Source of the DNA: Acidimicrobiaceae bacterium
GTDB taxonomy: Bacteria > Actinomycetota > Acidimicrobiia > Acidimicrobiales > Palsa-688
Direction: 5' to 3'
Assembly (NCBI GenBank): GCA_009785715.1
Contig: WQVT01000001.1
Coordinates: forward strand, 1-37,300
DNA length: 37,300 nt
This document shows, one piece after another, positions 23,998 through 30,710 of the stretch (position 1 is the stretch's first letter; every line of letters begins with the position of its first letter). Below the pieces are notes generated by a model, which made no database searches, was not told where the DNA came from, and was given only the letters and a program-made list of their open reading frames with translations. The position numbers and the translations under genes were made by a program.

Positions 23998-24275
23998 TGG
24001 CGCGCTGCCTCTGGCGGATTGAGTACACCTACCGCAAGGACTTCGCGTCCGGGACGTCGATGCGGCTCAACACGAGCGTGGACGCCTTCGCGTGGAGCCT
24101 GGAGGATGCGGTCAAGGTTTTCCACGACTACGTCTCACGCGAGGACCCGGTGCTCATCTCGGTGCGGAAGATCAGCCAGTCGGACGCCATCATCGGGCTC
24201 GATCGCGCCGAGCCGGGTGTGCACACGCCGAATCCTCGGCCCGGCAACGCTCGCGAGGCCGCCGATCTGCCATGA
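23994..24275 (+). CDS. Small hypothetical protein
   Basis: 93 residues from ATG 23994 (ATG 23997 is equally possible). LWRIEYTYRKDFASGTSMRL, then AWSLEDAVKVFHDYVSREDP, then VLISVRKISQSDAI suggests alternating strands and helix, as in small alpha/beta domains. The C-terminal ~20 residues (HTPNPRPGNAREAADLP) look disordered. No recognised family. It overlaps both neighbours by 4 bases. Confidence 0.6.
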   Translation: MMARCLWRIEYTYRKDFASGTSMRLNTSVDAFAWSLEDAVKVFHDYVSREDPVLISVRKISQSDAIIGLDRAEPGVHTPNPRPGNAREAADLP

Positions 24276-24505
24276 ACACCGAGCGCATCACCCGACTGGA
24301 GGTGATCATCCGCACCCTGGTCTTTCGTCAGCCACACCACTGGGCGAACGCGCTCGCCTGGAGGTACGCTGAGCCGCCCGGGCCAGACTTCGGCAAGGCG
24401 CTGCGCATCGACCGGCATCGCCTGCTCTGGCGTCTCAATGACTGGCTGGCTGATCGCTACATCCACCAGTACGTGACGTGGCGTTACCAGCGGAGGACGT
24501 CATGA
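24272..24505 (+). CDS. Small basic helical protein
   Basis: 77 residues from ATG 24272. MNTERITRLEVIIRTLVFRQ, then WANALAWRYAEPPGPDFG, then LLWRLNDWLADRYIHQY: helical, basic and rich in Trp/His. No membrane segment is long enough to be convincing. Unknown function. It ends overlapping the start of the first of two tandem paralogues. Confidence 0.6.
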   Translation: MNTERITRLEVIIRTLVFRQPHHWANALAWRYAEPPGPDFGKALRIDRHRLLWRLNDWLADRYIHQYVTWRYQRRTS

Positions 24506-24702
24506 GCGGGGACATCCTGGACCGGCTGGAGTGGCGAATAGCGTTGTCGCGGGCGGAGTTCGACGCCCTGATCGCGGTGGCGCGGGCGGCGCGGGAGTTC
24601 TCCCAGGCAACCAGGGGTCGAACACAGCAGGACTGGGAAGCCAGAGACCACCTGACCGAGGCTCTGGACGCGCTCGACGCGCTGGGAGGGGGCGATGGCT
24701 GA
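24502..24702 (+). CDS. Tandem paralogue A, small helical protein
   Basis: 66 residues from ATG 24502 with GGAGG 8-12 bases upstream. MSGDILDRLEWRIALSRAEF, then DALIAVARAAREF, ending ALDALDALGGGDG. A 22-base stretch (24510-24531) is identical to 24703-24724 in the next gene, and the ALIAVARAAR helix is also shared, so the pair arose by recent tandem duplication. The family pattern (helix, DILDRLE, LIxVARAA) is also seen at 20859. Function unknown. Confidence 0.65.
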   Translation: MSGDILDRLEWRIALSRAEFDALIAVARAAREFSQATRGRTQQDWEARDHLTEALDALDALGGGDG

Positions 24703-24997
24703 GGACATCCTGGACCGGCTGGAGCGCGGCCTGGAAGTCGGGCTGGTCTGGACGGGTCCAGAGAAGCGTGCCCTGATCGCCGTGGCGCGAGCGGCGCGCG
24801 CGACGTTGGCAGCGAGCGTCGAGGAACGCCCCTCGCATAATGACCGCCCGGTCTGCCGCATCTGCTACGTCGAGACGGCGAGTGACGGGAGCGGGATTCA
24901 CCACACCTGGCCGTTTGGGACGGACATCGGGGACGACACGCAGTGCCCGATCCCCGCGCTGACAGAGGCCCTGTACGCGCTGGTGGGTGCGTCGTGA
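24695..24997 (+). CDS. Tandem paralogue B with added cysteine segment
   Basis: 100 residues from ATG 24695. The first ~40 residues (AEDILDRLERGLEVG, KRALIAVARAARATL) copy the preceding gene. It then gains RPVCRICYVETASDGSGIHH and TQCPIPALTEALYALVG, which places CxxC, two His and a further Cys for a possible zinc site between the repeated helix and the C-terminal helix. This looks like a duplicate that acquired a metal-binding insertion. No known family. Confidence 0.65.
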   Translation: MAEDILDRLERGLEVGLVWTGPEKRALIAVARAARATLAASVEERPSHNDRPVCRICYVETASDGSGIHHTWPFGTDIGDDTQCPIPALTEALYALVGAS

Positions 24998-25308
24998 GGT
25001 ACGTCTGCCGCGAGGAAGGTTGCTTCGCCGAGGCCATCCGCCGGACGTCGGAGGGCATCTGCCCGCTCCACGAGCACGCGCTGCGTCGACACGGCCCGGA
25101 CGCCTACTGCGATCGCATCGGGATCGGCTTCGCCGTCACCAGCGACAACCCTGACCCCGACTTCTACGGCCCCGGCCCGCTGCTCACCTGGAGCACGCTC
25201 CCTCTTTTCCCCGGCGCTGGCTACGTCTGGGACGTTGATTCGCCCACGCGCCCCGATTCGCACCTCCTGCCCAAGGCGCTCTGCGCCGAATGCTCCGAAC
25301 GCCGATGA
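24994..25308 (+). CDS. Small cysteine-containing hypothetical protein
   Basis: 104 residues from GTG 24994. RYVCREEGCFAEAIR and GICPLHEHALRRHG provide Cys-x4-Cys and Cys-x2-His spacing that could bind zinc; the C-terminus has ALCAECSERR. The middle (GIGFAVTSDNPDPDFYGPGP) is proline- and aspartate-rich. No catalytic motif. It follows paralogue B with an ATGA-type (GTGA) overlap. Confidence 0.6.
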   Translation: MRYVCREEGCFAEAIRRTSEGICPLHEHALRRHGPDAYCDRIGIGFAVTSDNPDPDFYGPGPLLTWSTLPLFPGAGYVWDVDSPTRPDSHLLPKALCAECSERR

Positions 25309-25571
25309 GACTGCGCAAGGAGAAGCCGAAGCCACCGATGACGATCAGCATCCACTCGTCTCTCGACGGGGTGGAGACCAAGCTCGAAGGCATGCACTCG
25401 TTCGTGGAGATGGGGCAGGCGCTCGGGCTGGAGGACGCCGATCTCGATGAGTTCCGCTCCTACGACGAGCGGATGAAGCGGCTGCTGCGTTCGCGCTGGC
25501 GCAAGGCGCTTGATCGGGTGGGGGCGGTATGGCGCAGGGTGCTCGTTCGGGTGTACCGGCCGGACGAGTGA
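25305..25571 (+). CDS. Small basic helical protein, last gene of early block
   Basis: 88 residues from ATG 25305. A lysine-rich start (MRLRKEKPKPP) is followed by acidic LDGVETKLEGMHSFVEMGQA and a basic end (RMKRLLRSRWRKALDRVG). It may bind nucleic acid, but there is no known motif. Its stop lies 16 bases before a compound hairpin that separates it from a leftward gene. Confidence 0.6.
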   Translation: MRLRKEKPKPPMTISIHSSLDGVETKLEGMHSFVEMGQALGLEDADLDEFRSYDERMKRLLRSRWRKALDRVGAVWRRVLVRVYRPDE

Positions 25572-25587
25572 GGGCGCGGCGTCGGAA

Positions 25588-25616
25588 ACCACGCCCTCGG
25601 CGAGGGGAAGTGTGGT
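25588..25616. terminator. Compound hairpin between converging genes
   Basis: ACCAC (25588-25592) pairs with GTGGT (25612-25616), enclosing CCCTC-GGC-GAGGG (25594-25606). It lies between the end of the rightward early operon (25571) and the end of the leftward 41-residue gene (stop at 25618-25620). A run of T is lacking on the plus side. Confidence 0.45.
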
Positions 25617-25617
25617 C

Positions 25618-25743
25618 TTACGGTTGCTGAGGCTGGGGTGGCTGCTGTCCGCCGGGCATGTCGCGCTCGACGTCCTGCTCCACGTCCTGCTCGATCTCTT
25701 GCTCGAACCCGCCGCCGCCACCCGGCTGCTGCTGTTCGGTCAC
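25618..25743 (-). CDS. 41-residue Gln/Glu/Pro-rich protein
   Basis: GTG 25743 has a strong Shine-Dalgarno (AAGGAGG) 5 bases upstream, so I take this start rather than the longer frame. The peptide begins MTEQQQPGGGGGFEQEIEQD and carries a short EQDVEQDVERDM repeat, then a Pro/Gln end. It is low-complexity and probably disordered. It is the only leftward gene in this part. The very good start site is the main support. Confidence 0.55.
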   Translation of the reverse strand: MTEQQQPGGGGGFEQEIEQDVEQDVERDMPGGQQPPQPQQP

Positions 25744-26146
25744 GCGTACCTCCTTCCGAGGGAAAGAGCGGCCCGCCCGGGTCGGACCGCTCGCGGGGTG
25801 GAGAGTGGCTCCGCCCACGATGGTCTCACGAAGCGGATGATGACGGGGCGAAGAGAGGTGGCCGGGGGGCCTTGCGTGCGCCCCCCGCTTTCGCCGGAAC
25901 TCCGGGTCTTAGTCGCTCTCGGTGCCTCGTCGCCTCGTTGGCGCTTCGCCGTCCCAGTGGAGTGCTTACCTGCGACTCGTGCCGGACCACCTCGGCGGCC
26001 CCGCTGCTATCCCTTCCCCGGGCCGATCCCGGCATCTGCTGCGACTGGGCCGCGCTGGCGACGCCCGAGGTTCCCAACCCCGTCCCGCTCTCCCGGCCGT
26101 GGGTGTTGGTCAGGTTTCGCTGGTGGGAACGTCGCTCAGCAGAGCT
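25744..26146. other. Gap without a convincing gene
   Basis: About 400 bases. An imperfect GC-rich palindrome lies at 25768-25794 (GAGCGG...CCGCTC). Frames open here on both strands are short, lack good starts and show no motif. A leftward promoter-like element at its right edge (26147-26173) would transcribe this stretch leftward, so an untranslated leader or small RNA is possible. Confidence 0.4.
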
Positions 26147-26175
26147 ATTGTACCCAGTCTGCGGCAGGCTAAACT
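26147..26175. promoter_or_regulatory. Two-way promoter-like element
   Basis: Rightward: TTGTAC (26148-26153), 16-base spacer, TAAACT (26170-26175), 6 bases to ATG 26182. Leftward: TTTAGC (26173-26168), 15-base spacer ending ACTGGG, TACAAT (26152-26147). The same bases serve both readings. It matches the promoters at 16955 and 16991 closely. Confidence 0.5.
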
Positions 26176-26181
26176 TCGGTC

Positions 26182-26613
26182 ATGCCGACCCGCATTTACA
26201 ACCGTGGCGTCCCGCTTCTGGATCGGTGGGCCGCTCACGTGATCGCCGAGCCGTCCGGATGCTGGGGCTGGCTTGGCGCGCACACCCCGTACGGCTACGG
26301 CCATCTGAATGTCGGCGGCAGCCGGTACGACAGCGCCTACCGAGTGGGCTATCGGCTCTTGATCGGTGAGGTCCCGGAGGGGCTTGAGCTTGATCACCTC
26401 TGCCGCAATCCGGGCTGCGTGAATCCGACCCATCTGGAGCCTGTCACCCATCGAGTCAACGTCTTTCGCGGTAGTAACCGGAGGATTCAGGCCGCGATCT
26501 CGGGTACCTGCATCAGGGGTCACGGCCCGGACAATTTCGCGTACCGCCCGGATGGCCGCTATCACTACTGCCGAGCCTGTAGACGTCTCTACCGCAAGGA
26601 CAGGCGGAGATGA
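26182..26613 (+). CDS. HNH homing-type endonuclease 3
   Basis: 143 residues from ATG 26182, with a promoter-like -10 box 6 bases upstream. CWGWLGAHTPYGYGHLN, YRVGYRLLIGEVPEG, then LELDHLCRNPGCVNPTHLE with the DH pair and NPTHL, then NVFRGSNR and a GHGPDN...YCRACRRLY finger. It is the same family as the enzymes at 10472 and 12111, but lies in an accessory region and appears to have its own promoter. Its stop overlaps the VRR-NUC start, so the two nucleases may be made together. Confidence 0.88.
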   Translation: MPTRIYNRGVPLLDRWAAHVIAEPSGCWGWLGAHTPYGYGHLNVGGSRYDSAYRVGYRLLIGEVPEGLELDHLCRNPGCVNPTHLEPVTHRVNVFRGSNRRIQAAISGTCIRGHGPDNFAYRPDGRYHYCRACRRLYRKDRRR

Positions 26614-26966
26614 GCCCGCTGCCCGGCATGTCCGAGAAGGAATTCATGCGGACGTTGGTCGGCGATCGACGCCGCCCGGGGATGATCCACATGCTCGGTG
26701 GCCTATGCACCCATTTCAGACCCGGGTATTCCGCCAAGGGGATGGTGACGCCGATCGAAGGCGATGCCGGGTTCCCGGATACATGTATCGTCACGAAGTC
26801 AAATCGGTTGCTCTTCAGGGAATTGAAGGTCGGCCGCAACCGGCTGCGGCCGGAGCAGCAGATGTGGTTGGAGCGGCTGCAGGCGGCGGGAGCCGATGCC
26901 AAGGTGTGGACCGATCAAGACCTCGCGAGCGGGCTCATCGAGCGGGAGTTGATGGCTCCGCCGTAG
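26610..26966 (+). CDS. VRR-NUC domain nuclease
   Basis: 118 residues from ATG 26610, overlapping the HNH stop. Residues ~50-118 fit the VRR-NUC core: GDAGFPDTCIV (the GxPD motif), LLFRELKVG (E-x-K), RPEQQMWLERLQAAGADAKV then WTDQD. The N-terminal part (MSEKEFMRTLVGDRRR) is typical for the short phage form. Members of this PD-(D/E)XK branch cut branched or structured DNA, for example during replication or recombination of phage genomes. Size is normal for a stand-alone phage VRR-NUC. Confidence 0.85.
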   Translation: MSPLPGMSEKEFMRTLVGDRRRPGMIHMLGGLCTHFRPGYSAKGMVTPIEGDAGFPDTCIVTKSNRLLFRELKVGRNRLRPEQQMWLERLQAAGADAKVWTDQDLASGLIERELMAPP

Positions 26967-27013
26967 CGTGAAGCACCTGGGCAACTTGCGCCGCGCGCAA
27001 TGTCCGCCCTAAC

Positions 27014-28207
27014 ATGACGGCCAAACGGGCGCACGTGCTCCCGATGTCGGCGAACGAGGGTAGAGGAGCAGGCGCAGTGGCTGCGGAAGCACCGCCGTCC
27101 GCACCGGTCAAGGTGCATATCCGGGACTTGACGATCGACCCGGCGATCCAAATCCGGAAGGCCAATCGCGAGCAGGCGATCCTGCGCTACATGGACGCCA
27201 TCGACGTGCTGCCGCCGGTCGAGGCGATCCGCACGCCTGAGGGCAAGCTGATCCTCTACGACGGCTTCCAGCGCACTGCAGCGCACCAGCGGCTGGGGCT
27301 GGACGACATCCGGGTGCTGATCGAGGACGGCACCCGCGAAGAGGCGCTGGAGCGGGCGATCGTCGCCAATCTCCGCCACGGCGAGCCGCTCGATCAGGAC
27401 GAGCGCGACGAGGCGATACGCCGCCTGCACCAACTCCACCCGCAGGCGGGCTCCCGGCTGATCGCGACCAAGATGATGCACTCGGTGAGCGCCAGCACGG
27501 TCGAGCGGTTGCTGGACGCGGACGAGGTCCGGCAGGCGGTGCCGTTCAAGTGGCTCACCCACATCTCGCACGGCGCGCTCGCCGACATCTCGGCCGCACC
27601 CAAGGCGAACTGGTCTGCACTGGCTTGCGCTTACGACCAGAACAAATGGACAAGACCGCAGCTACAGCAAGCGGTTAAGGAGGTGGGCGACGAATCGGTG
27701 CCTGCCGCCCACCGCCAGGCGCTGCTCGACGGAACCGCCCAACCGGGGGACCATCTCCGGACAGAAAAGGCAGAAGAGGAGAAAACTGAGCAGCCCGCCG
27801 CCCCTGGTGCGGTTGGGCAACTCACTGTGGTGAGCGAGCAGGCGGAAGAGGAGCCGGAAGAGGAGCCGGAGGAGGACGAGTACGTCGGTGATGAGCCGGG
27901 CTACGACCCGGTCGGCACCGACGTCGGCGAGCGGCTGATCGCGGTCTCGCCGTTCGTGGTCATCCCGGTGCGCATCCCGTCCGGTCGGCCGCGTCAGCGT
28001 GGGAACCGGACTTACCAGCGAGAGCGGGTGACGGTGCAGCGCACGATCCCGATCTCGGTCACCGATGAGGTGCTGGACGGTCACGGCAACCCGAACGACA
28101 TGGAGTCGGCGGGCTGGGCAATGCTCTGCCGGGAGGTGTACCGGCAACTCTGGCGCTCGCGTCCGGCGATCTGGCCGCCGGATGGACCGGGGTGGGGCGA
28201 GACGTGA
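27014..28207 (+). CDS. ParB-like domain protein
   Basis: 397 residues. The ParB N-terminal domain spans about 33-135: KVHIRDLTIDPAIQIRKANR, VEAIRTPEGKLILYDGFQRT then AAHQRLG, matching the G/D-xxR-xxA nucleotide-binding motif (DGFQRTAAHQ). After it come IVANLRHGEPLDQDERDEAI and helices to ~260, an acidic low-complexity linker (EEEPEEEPEEDE, about 278-291), and a C-terminal domain with NRTYQRERVTVQRTIPI. It may be a CTP-binding DNA clamp, or a ParB-like nuclease as annotated in other phages. No ParA is seen. Confidence 0.8.
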   Translation: MTAKRAHVLPMSANEGRGAGAVAAEAPPSAPVKVHIRDLTIDPAIQIRKANREQAILRYMDAIDVLPPVEAIRTPEGKLILYDGFQRTAAHQRLGLDDIRVLIEDGTREEALERAIVANLRHGEPLDQDERDEAIRRLHQLHPQAGSRLIATKMMHSVSASTVERLLDADEVRQAVPFKWLTHISHGALADISAAPKANWSALACAYDQNKWTRPQLQQAVKEVGDESVPAAHRQALLDGTAQPGDHLRTEKAEEEKTEQPAAPGAVGQLTVVSEQAEEEPEEEPEEDEYVGDEPGYDPVGTDVGERLIAVSPFVVIPVRIPSGRPRQRGNRTYQRERVTVQRTIPISVTDEVLDGHGNPNDMESAGWAMLCREVYRQLWRSRPAIWPPDGPGWGET

Positions 28208-28220
28208 GGACATCGCCGCC

Positions 28221-28616
28221 GTGAAGCGCTGGGTGCTGGCGGTGGGCGATCGGGTACGGGTTTGGCGGGTGCCGGAGGACGATCCCTGGCTGCGGCCGGT
28301 GCTGGGGCGGATGGGGGTGGTCAGGGAGCGCGGGAAGCTCGATGCGCGCGGCTATGTTCGAGCGCCCTGGTACGTGGTGCTGGACATCGAGGGCCGCGAG
28401 ATCACGTTGCTGGAGTCGGAGTGCGAGCCGGTGGTGGAGGCCAGGGATGACGCTGGAGAAGGACAAGTTCAAGGAGCAGTTCCGCGACGCGGTCATGCAC
28501 GAGGTGCCGGAGGGGGAGCCGGACTTCCGGATCATCGCCTGGTACGAGCGCGGCGGGATCAACTTCGACCTGCGCACGCAGGACTGCGGAGCGCCGCACC
28601 TTCTGACGGCCGCTGA
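28221..28616 (+). CDS. SH3-like small protein, C-terminus overlapping next gene
   Basis: Start GTG 28221 lies 13 bases after the ParB-like gene. Residues 1-75 look like a compact SH3/KOW-like barrel: VLAVGDRVRVWRVPEDD, MGVVRERGK, PWYVVLDIEGREITLLESEC. The frame then runs 170 bases into the next gene, where the translation (RGHARGAGGGAG...) looks like a shadow rather than protein. A stop may have been lost through a frameshift near 28447, or the protein may truly carry this tail. It is reported with that doubt. Confidence 0.45.
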   Translation: MKRWVLAVGDRVRVWRVPEDDPWLRPVLGRMGVVRERGKLDARGYVRAPWYVVLDIEGREITLLESECEPVVEARDDAGEGQVQGAVPRRGHARGAGGGAGLPDHRLVRARRDQLRPAHAGLRSAAPSDGR

Positions 28617-28926
28617 GACGCTGTGGGACGCCGCAGAGCGGCTTAGGAGCGCTCGGGTGTACGACCAGCAGCGTGGGGCCGCCAAAGCCCGTGAGGTGGC
28701 TCTGGGCGGCCAGACGCTGCGTGTGGAGGCGGACGACGTGCTGCTGCTGCTGGAGCGGGAGGGGACGCACTGGGTGCTCGACGCCTACTCCTGCGCGACG
28801 CCAGCGGCAGAGCACCTCGGTTGGGTGGCGACGGTGTTGCGCGAGATCGTTCGGGAGGAGGCTCGGCAACTGGTCCGGCAGGCTCGCCAGGAGGCGGAGC
28901 GGCGCACCATCCAGAACCGGGTTTGA
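28447..28926 (+). CDS. Hypothetical protein
   Basis: 159 residues from ATG 28447. MTLEKDKFKEQFRDAVMHEV, then EPDFRIIAWYERGGINFDL, then ALGGQTLRVEADDVLLLLE and THWVLDAYSC form alternating helix and strand. The C-terminal ~45 residues are a long charged helix (VATVLREIVREEARQLVRQA), likely a coiled coil. No known motif. It overlaps the end of the preceding frame, and is followed by a GC-rich hairpin. Confidence 0.6.
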   Translation: MTLEKDKFKEQFRDAVMHEVPEGEPDFRIIAWYERGGINFDLRTQDCGAPHLLTAAETLWDAAERLRSARVYDQQRGAAKAREVALGGQTLRVEADDVLLLLEREGTHWVLDAYSCATPAAEHLGWVATVLREIVREEARQLVRQARQEAERRTIQNRV

Positions 28927-28932
28927 GGGAGC

Positions 28933-28970
28933 GGCTCCGGGCGTGGGGTAGGGAGGTTTCGCCCGGAGCC
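28933..28970. other. Strong GC-rich inverted repeat
   Basis: GGCTCCGGGCG (28933-28943) pairs perfectly with its complement at 28960-28970 around a 16-base G-rich loop. There is no T run after it, so it may be a weak terminator, an RNA processing site or a regulatory structure before the next small gene. Confidence 0.45.
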
Positions 28971-29024
28971 AGGGGGGGGAGGTGCGAGAGCGTTGGTCAG
29001 GGTACGAGGGGACGGATTAAGGAT

Positions 29025-29225
29025 GTGGTAAGCGAACGTACGCCGGATGACCGGCTCTCGCTGGCTTCAGAGGGGTTCTGCCCGGACTGTGGGCGCGAGA
29101 TGATGCGCGTGTCTCCGACGGTGTGGCCCGGCGCGACCGGCTACTGCCAGGAGTGCGACACGTTCGTGCGGTTCGAGGGGAGCGCCGCGTTCCCGATCAT
29201 GGTGTGGTGGGGCGGTGCGGATTGA
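29025..29225 (+). CDS. Small zinc-ribbon protein
   Basis: 66 residues from GTG 29025; the start is uncertain because no good ribosome site precedes it. FCPDCGREMMRVSPTVWPGA, then TGYCQECDTFVRFEG gives C-x2-C and C-x2-C pairs about 17 residues apart, a typical zinc ribbon. It ends 11 bases inside the following fusion gene, so the two are coupled. A nucleic-acid-binding or partner protein of that enzyme is plausible but not shown. Confidence 0.6.
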   Translation: MVSERTPDDRLSLASEGFCPDCGREMMRVSPTVWPGATGYCQECDTFVRFEGSAAFPIMVWWGGAD

Positions 29226-30525
29226 AAAGCGCCGGGTAGCCGATCTCACGCCTGCCCACTACAACCCGAGGCGCGATCTGCGGCCCGGCGACCCACGTTA
29301 TGAGCAGATTAAGGATTCGCTCGACCGCTTCAGCCTGGTGCTGCCGCTGGTCTTCAACGAGCGCACGCACCGGCTGGTCTCGGGCCATCAGCGGGTGAAG
29401 GTGCTGCTGCAGGAGGGGGTCGAGGAAGCCGAAGTGTCGGTGGTCGACGTTGACGAGCAGGCCGAGATGGCGATGAATCTGGCGCTCAACAACGTCGAGG
29501 GTGAGAACGATCCCGATCAGTTGCGCGTGGTCTTGAGCCAGTTGGAGAACTTCCGGGGCACCGGCTTCGAGCCGGAGGACTACGCGGCGATGACCGCCGC
29601 CTTCGATGTCGACGATCTGCAGCCGGAGGGCGAGCCGTCGGAGTCGGACTACCGGGCACTGTCACTGCCGTTCATCGTGCAGGGCACGGGTGCCTGCTGC
29701 ATGGCGGTGGCGGCGGGGCTGCAGTACGGGACGCAGTCGCCGCGCAAGCTGTGTGGAAACGCGGCGCAGCCGAAGCACCGGATCACGTTCGTCGACATCG
29801 ACCTGCGGCGTTACGACCACGACCGCCACCTCGCCTACTGCGAGGCGGTGTCGCCCAGGTACGCCGCCACCCGCGACGTGATGACGAAGTCGCAGTGCGA
29901 GAAGGCGGGCATCCCGTACCACCCGCTGGATCGGGTGCTCAGGTGGGCGGAGGAACTCTCTCTGGTCTGCGAGCACGTGGTGGTGGTGCCCAAGTTCGAC
30001 TGCCTGCACGAGATACCGAAGGACTACGTGCTCGGGTATTCGGTGGCGACGAGCTACGGGTCGACGCCGATGCCGTTCACCGCCTTTCGAGGTCGGCAGG
30101 TGCATCTGCTCGGCGGGTCGCCGCAGAAGCAGTGGGAGTACTTCCGCTCGGCCCCCAAGGACGTGGTCTCGATTGACAGCAACTACATCCTGCGGATGGC
30201 GGCGTTCGGTCAGTGGTTCGATCTGGAGACGATGGCGTTCCGGCACATCGACGAGGTGACCGGCAGCCGACACCGGCAACCGGCGATGTCGGCGGCGCTG
30301 GCGTTGTCGGCGCTGAACGTGGCGGAGATGTTCGAGCGGGAGCGTCTGGAGGGCCAGGCGGTGGACAACCTGGTGGACCGGATTCTGGAGATGCCGACGC
30401 CCTACTCACGGGTGCTGCTGGGCGCGTTGGGGCTCTCCCTGTCGAACATCGCGGGGCTGTTCAACCGGGCACCGATCGAGGATGCGATGAAGTCGTTGCC
30501 GTCAAGAGCGAGGGGGACGAAGTGA
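29215..30525 (+). CDS. ParB-like domain fused to DpdA/TGT-like (DUF6610-like) domain
   Basis: 436 residues from GTG 29215. Residues ~1-120 are a ParB-like domain: VADLTPAHYNPRR, IKDSLDRFSLVLPLVFN, RLVSGHQRVKVLL, then MNLALNNVEGE. Residues ~148-345 are a second domain with HRITFVDIDLRRYDHDRHL, SPRYAATRDVMTKSQCEKAG, HVVVVPKFDCLHEIPKDYVL, GYSVATSYGSTPM, GRQVHLLGGSPQKQWEYF and DVVSIDSNYI. These recall DUF6610 / DpdA-type proteins related to tRNA-guanine transglycosylase, some of which put 7-deazaguanine bases into phage DNA to block restriction. The C-terminal ~90 residues are helical. The precursor-making genes (QueC/D/E, FolE) are absent here. The family match is from memory and motif order, not a search. 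Confidence 0.7.
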   Translation: MRIEKRRVADLTPAHYNPRRDLRPGDPRYEQIKDSLDRFSLVLPLVFNERTHRLVSGHQRVKVLLQEGVEEAEVSVVDVDEQAEMAMNLALNNVEGENDPDQLRVVLSQLENFRGTGFEPEDYAAMTAAFDVDDLQPEGEPSESDYRALSLPFIVQGTGACCMAVAAGLQYGTQSPRKLCGNAAQPKHRITFVDIDLRRYDHDRHLAYCEAVSPRYAATRDVMTKSQCEKAGIPYHPLDRVLRWAEELSLVCEHVVVVPKFDCLHEIPKDYVLGYSVATSYGSTPMPFTAFRGRQVHLLGGSPQKQWEYFRSAPKDVVSIDSNYILRMAAFGQWFDLETMAFRHIDEVTGSRHRQPAMSAALALSALNVAEMFERERLEGQAVDNLVDRILEMPTPYSRVLLGALGLSLSNIAGLFNRAPIEDAMKSLPSRARGTK

Positions 30526-30710
30526 CTGAGGAGGATGCCGTGCTGGTGGCGGCCCATCGCTGGTGGATGAGCAAACGCCCGATCCCATGGTCGGAGGAGG
30601 CCCACATCGCCAATCCGGCGGTCAACTGCGCCAGTCCACAGGAGCGCGAACTCGCCGAGTCGATCGCTCGAATCCGGCAGTCGGTGCTGGCACAGGAGCG
30701 CGAGTCGTGA
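30522..30710 (+). CDS. Small hypothetical phage protein
   Basis: 62 residues from GTG 30522, overlapping the fusion gene's stop. EDAVLVAAHRWWMSKRPIPW then SEEAHIANPAVNC, ASPQERELAESIARI. The order WW-x3-RP-xW, then Hx(A)NPxVN and a closing helix recurs in small phage proteins of unknown role as I remember them. All-helical, no metal site. Its position suggests co-expression with the DpdA-like fusion. Confidence 0.6.
   Translation: MTEEDAVLVAAHRWWMSKRPIPWSEEAHIANPAVNCASPQERELAESIARIRQSVLAQERES

Noticed and set aside
25826..26077. Leftward 83-residue frame in the gene-poor gap
   Set aside because: No ribosome site, Ser/Arg/Gly-rich translation, no motif; left as possible untranslated RNA.
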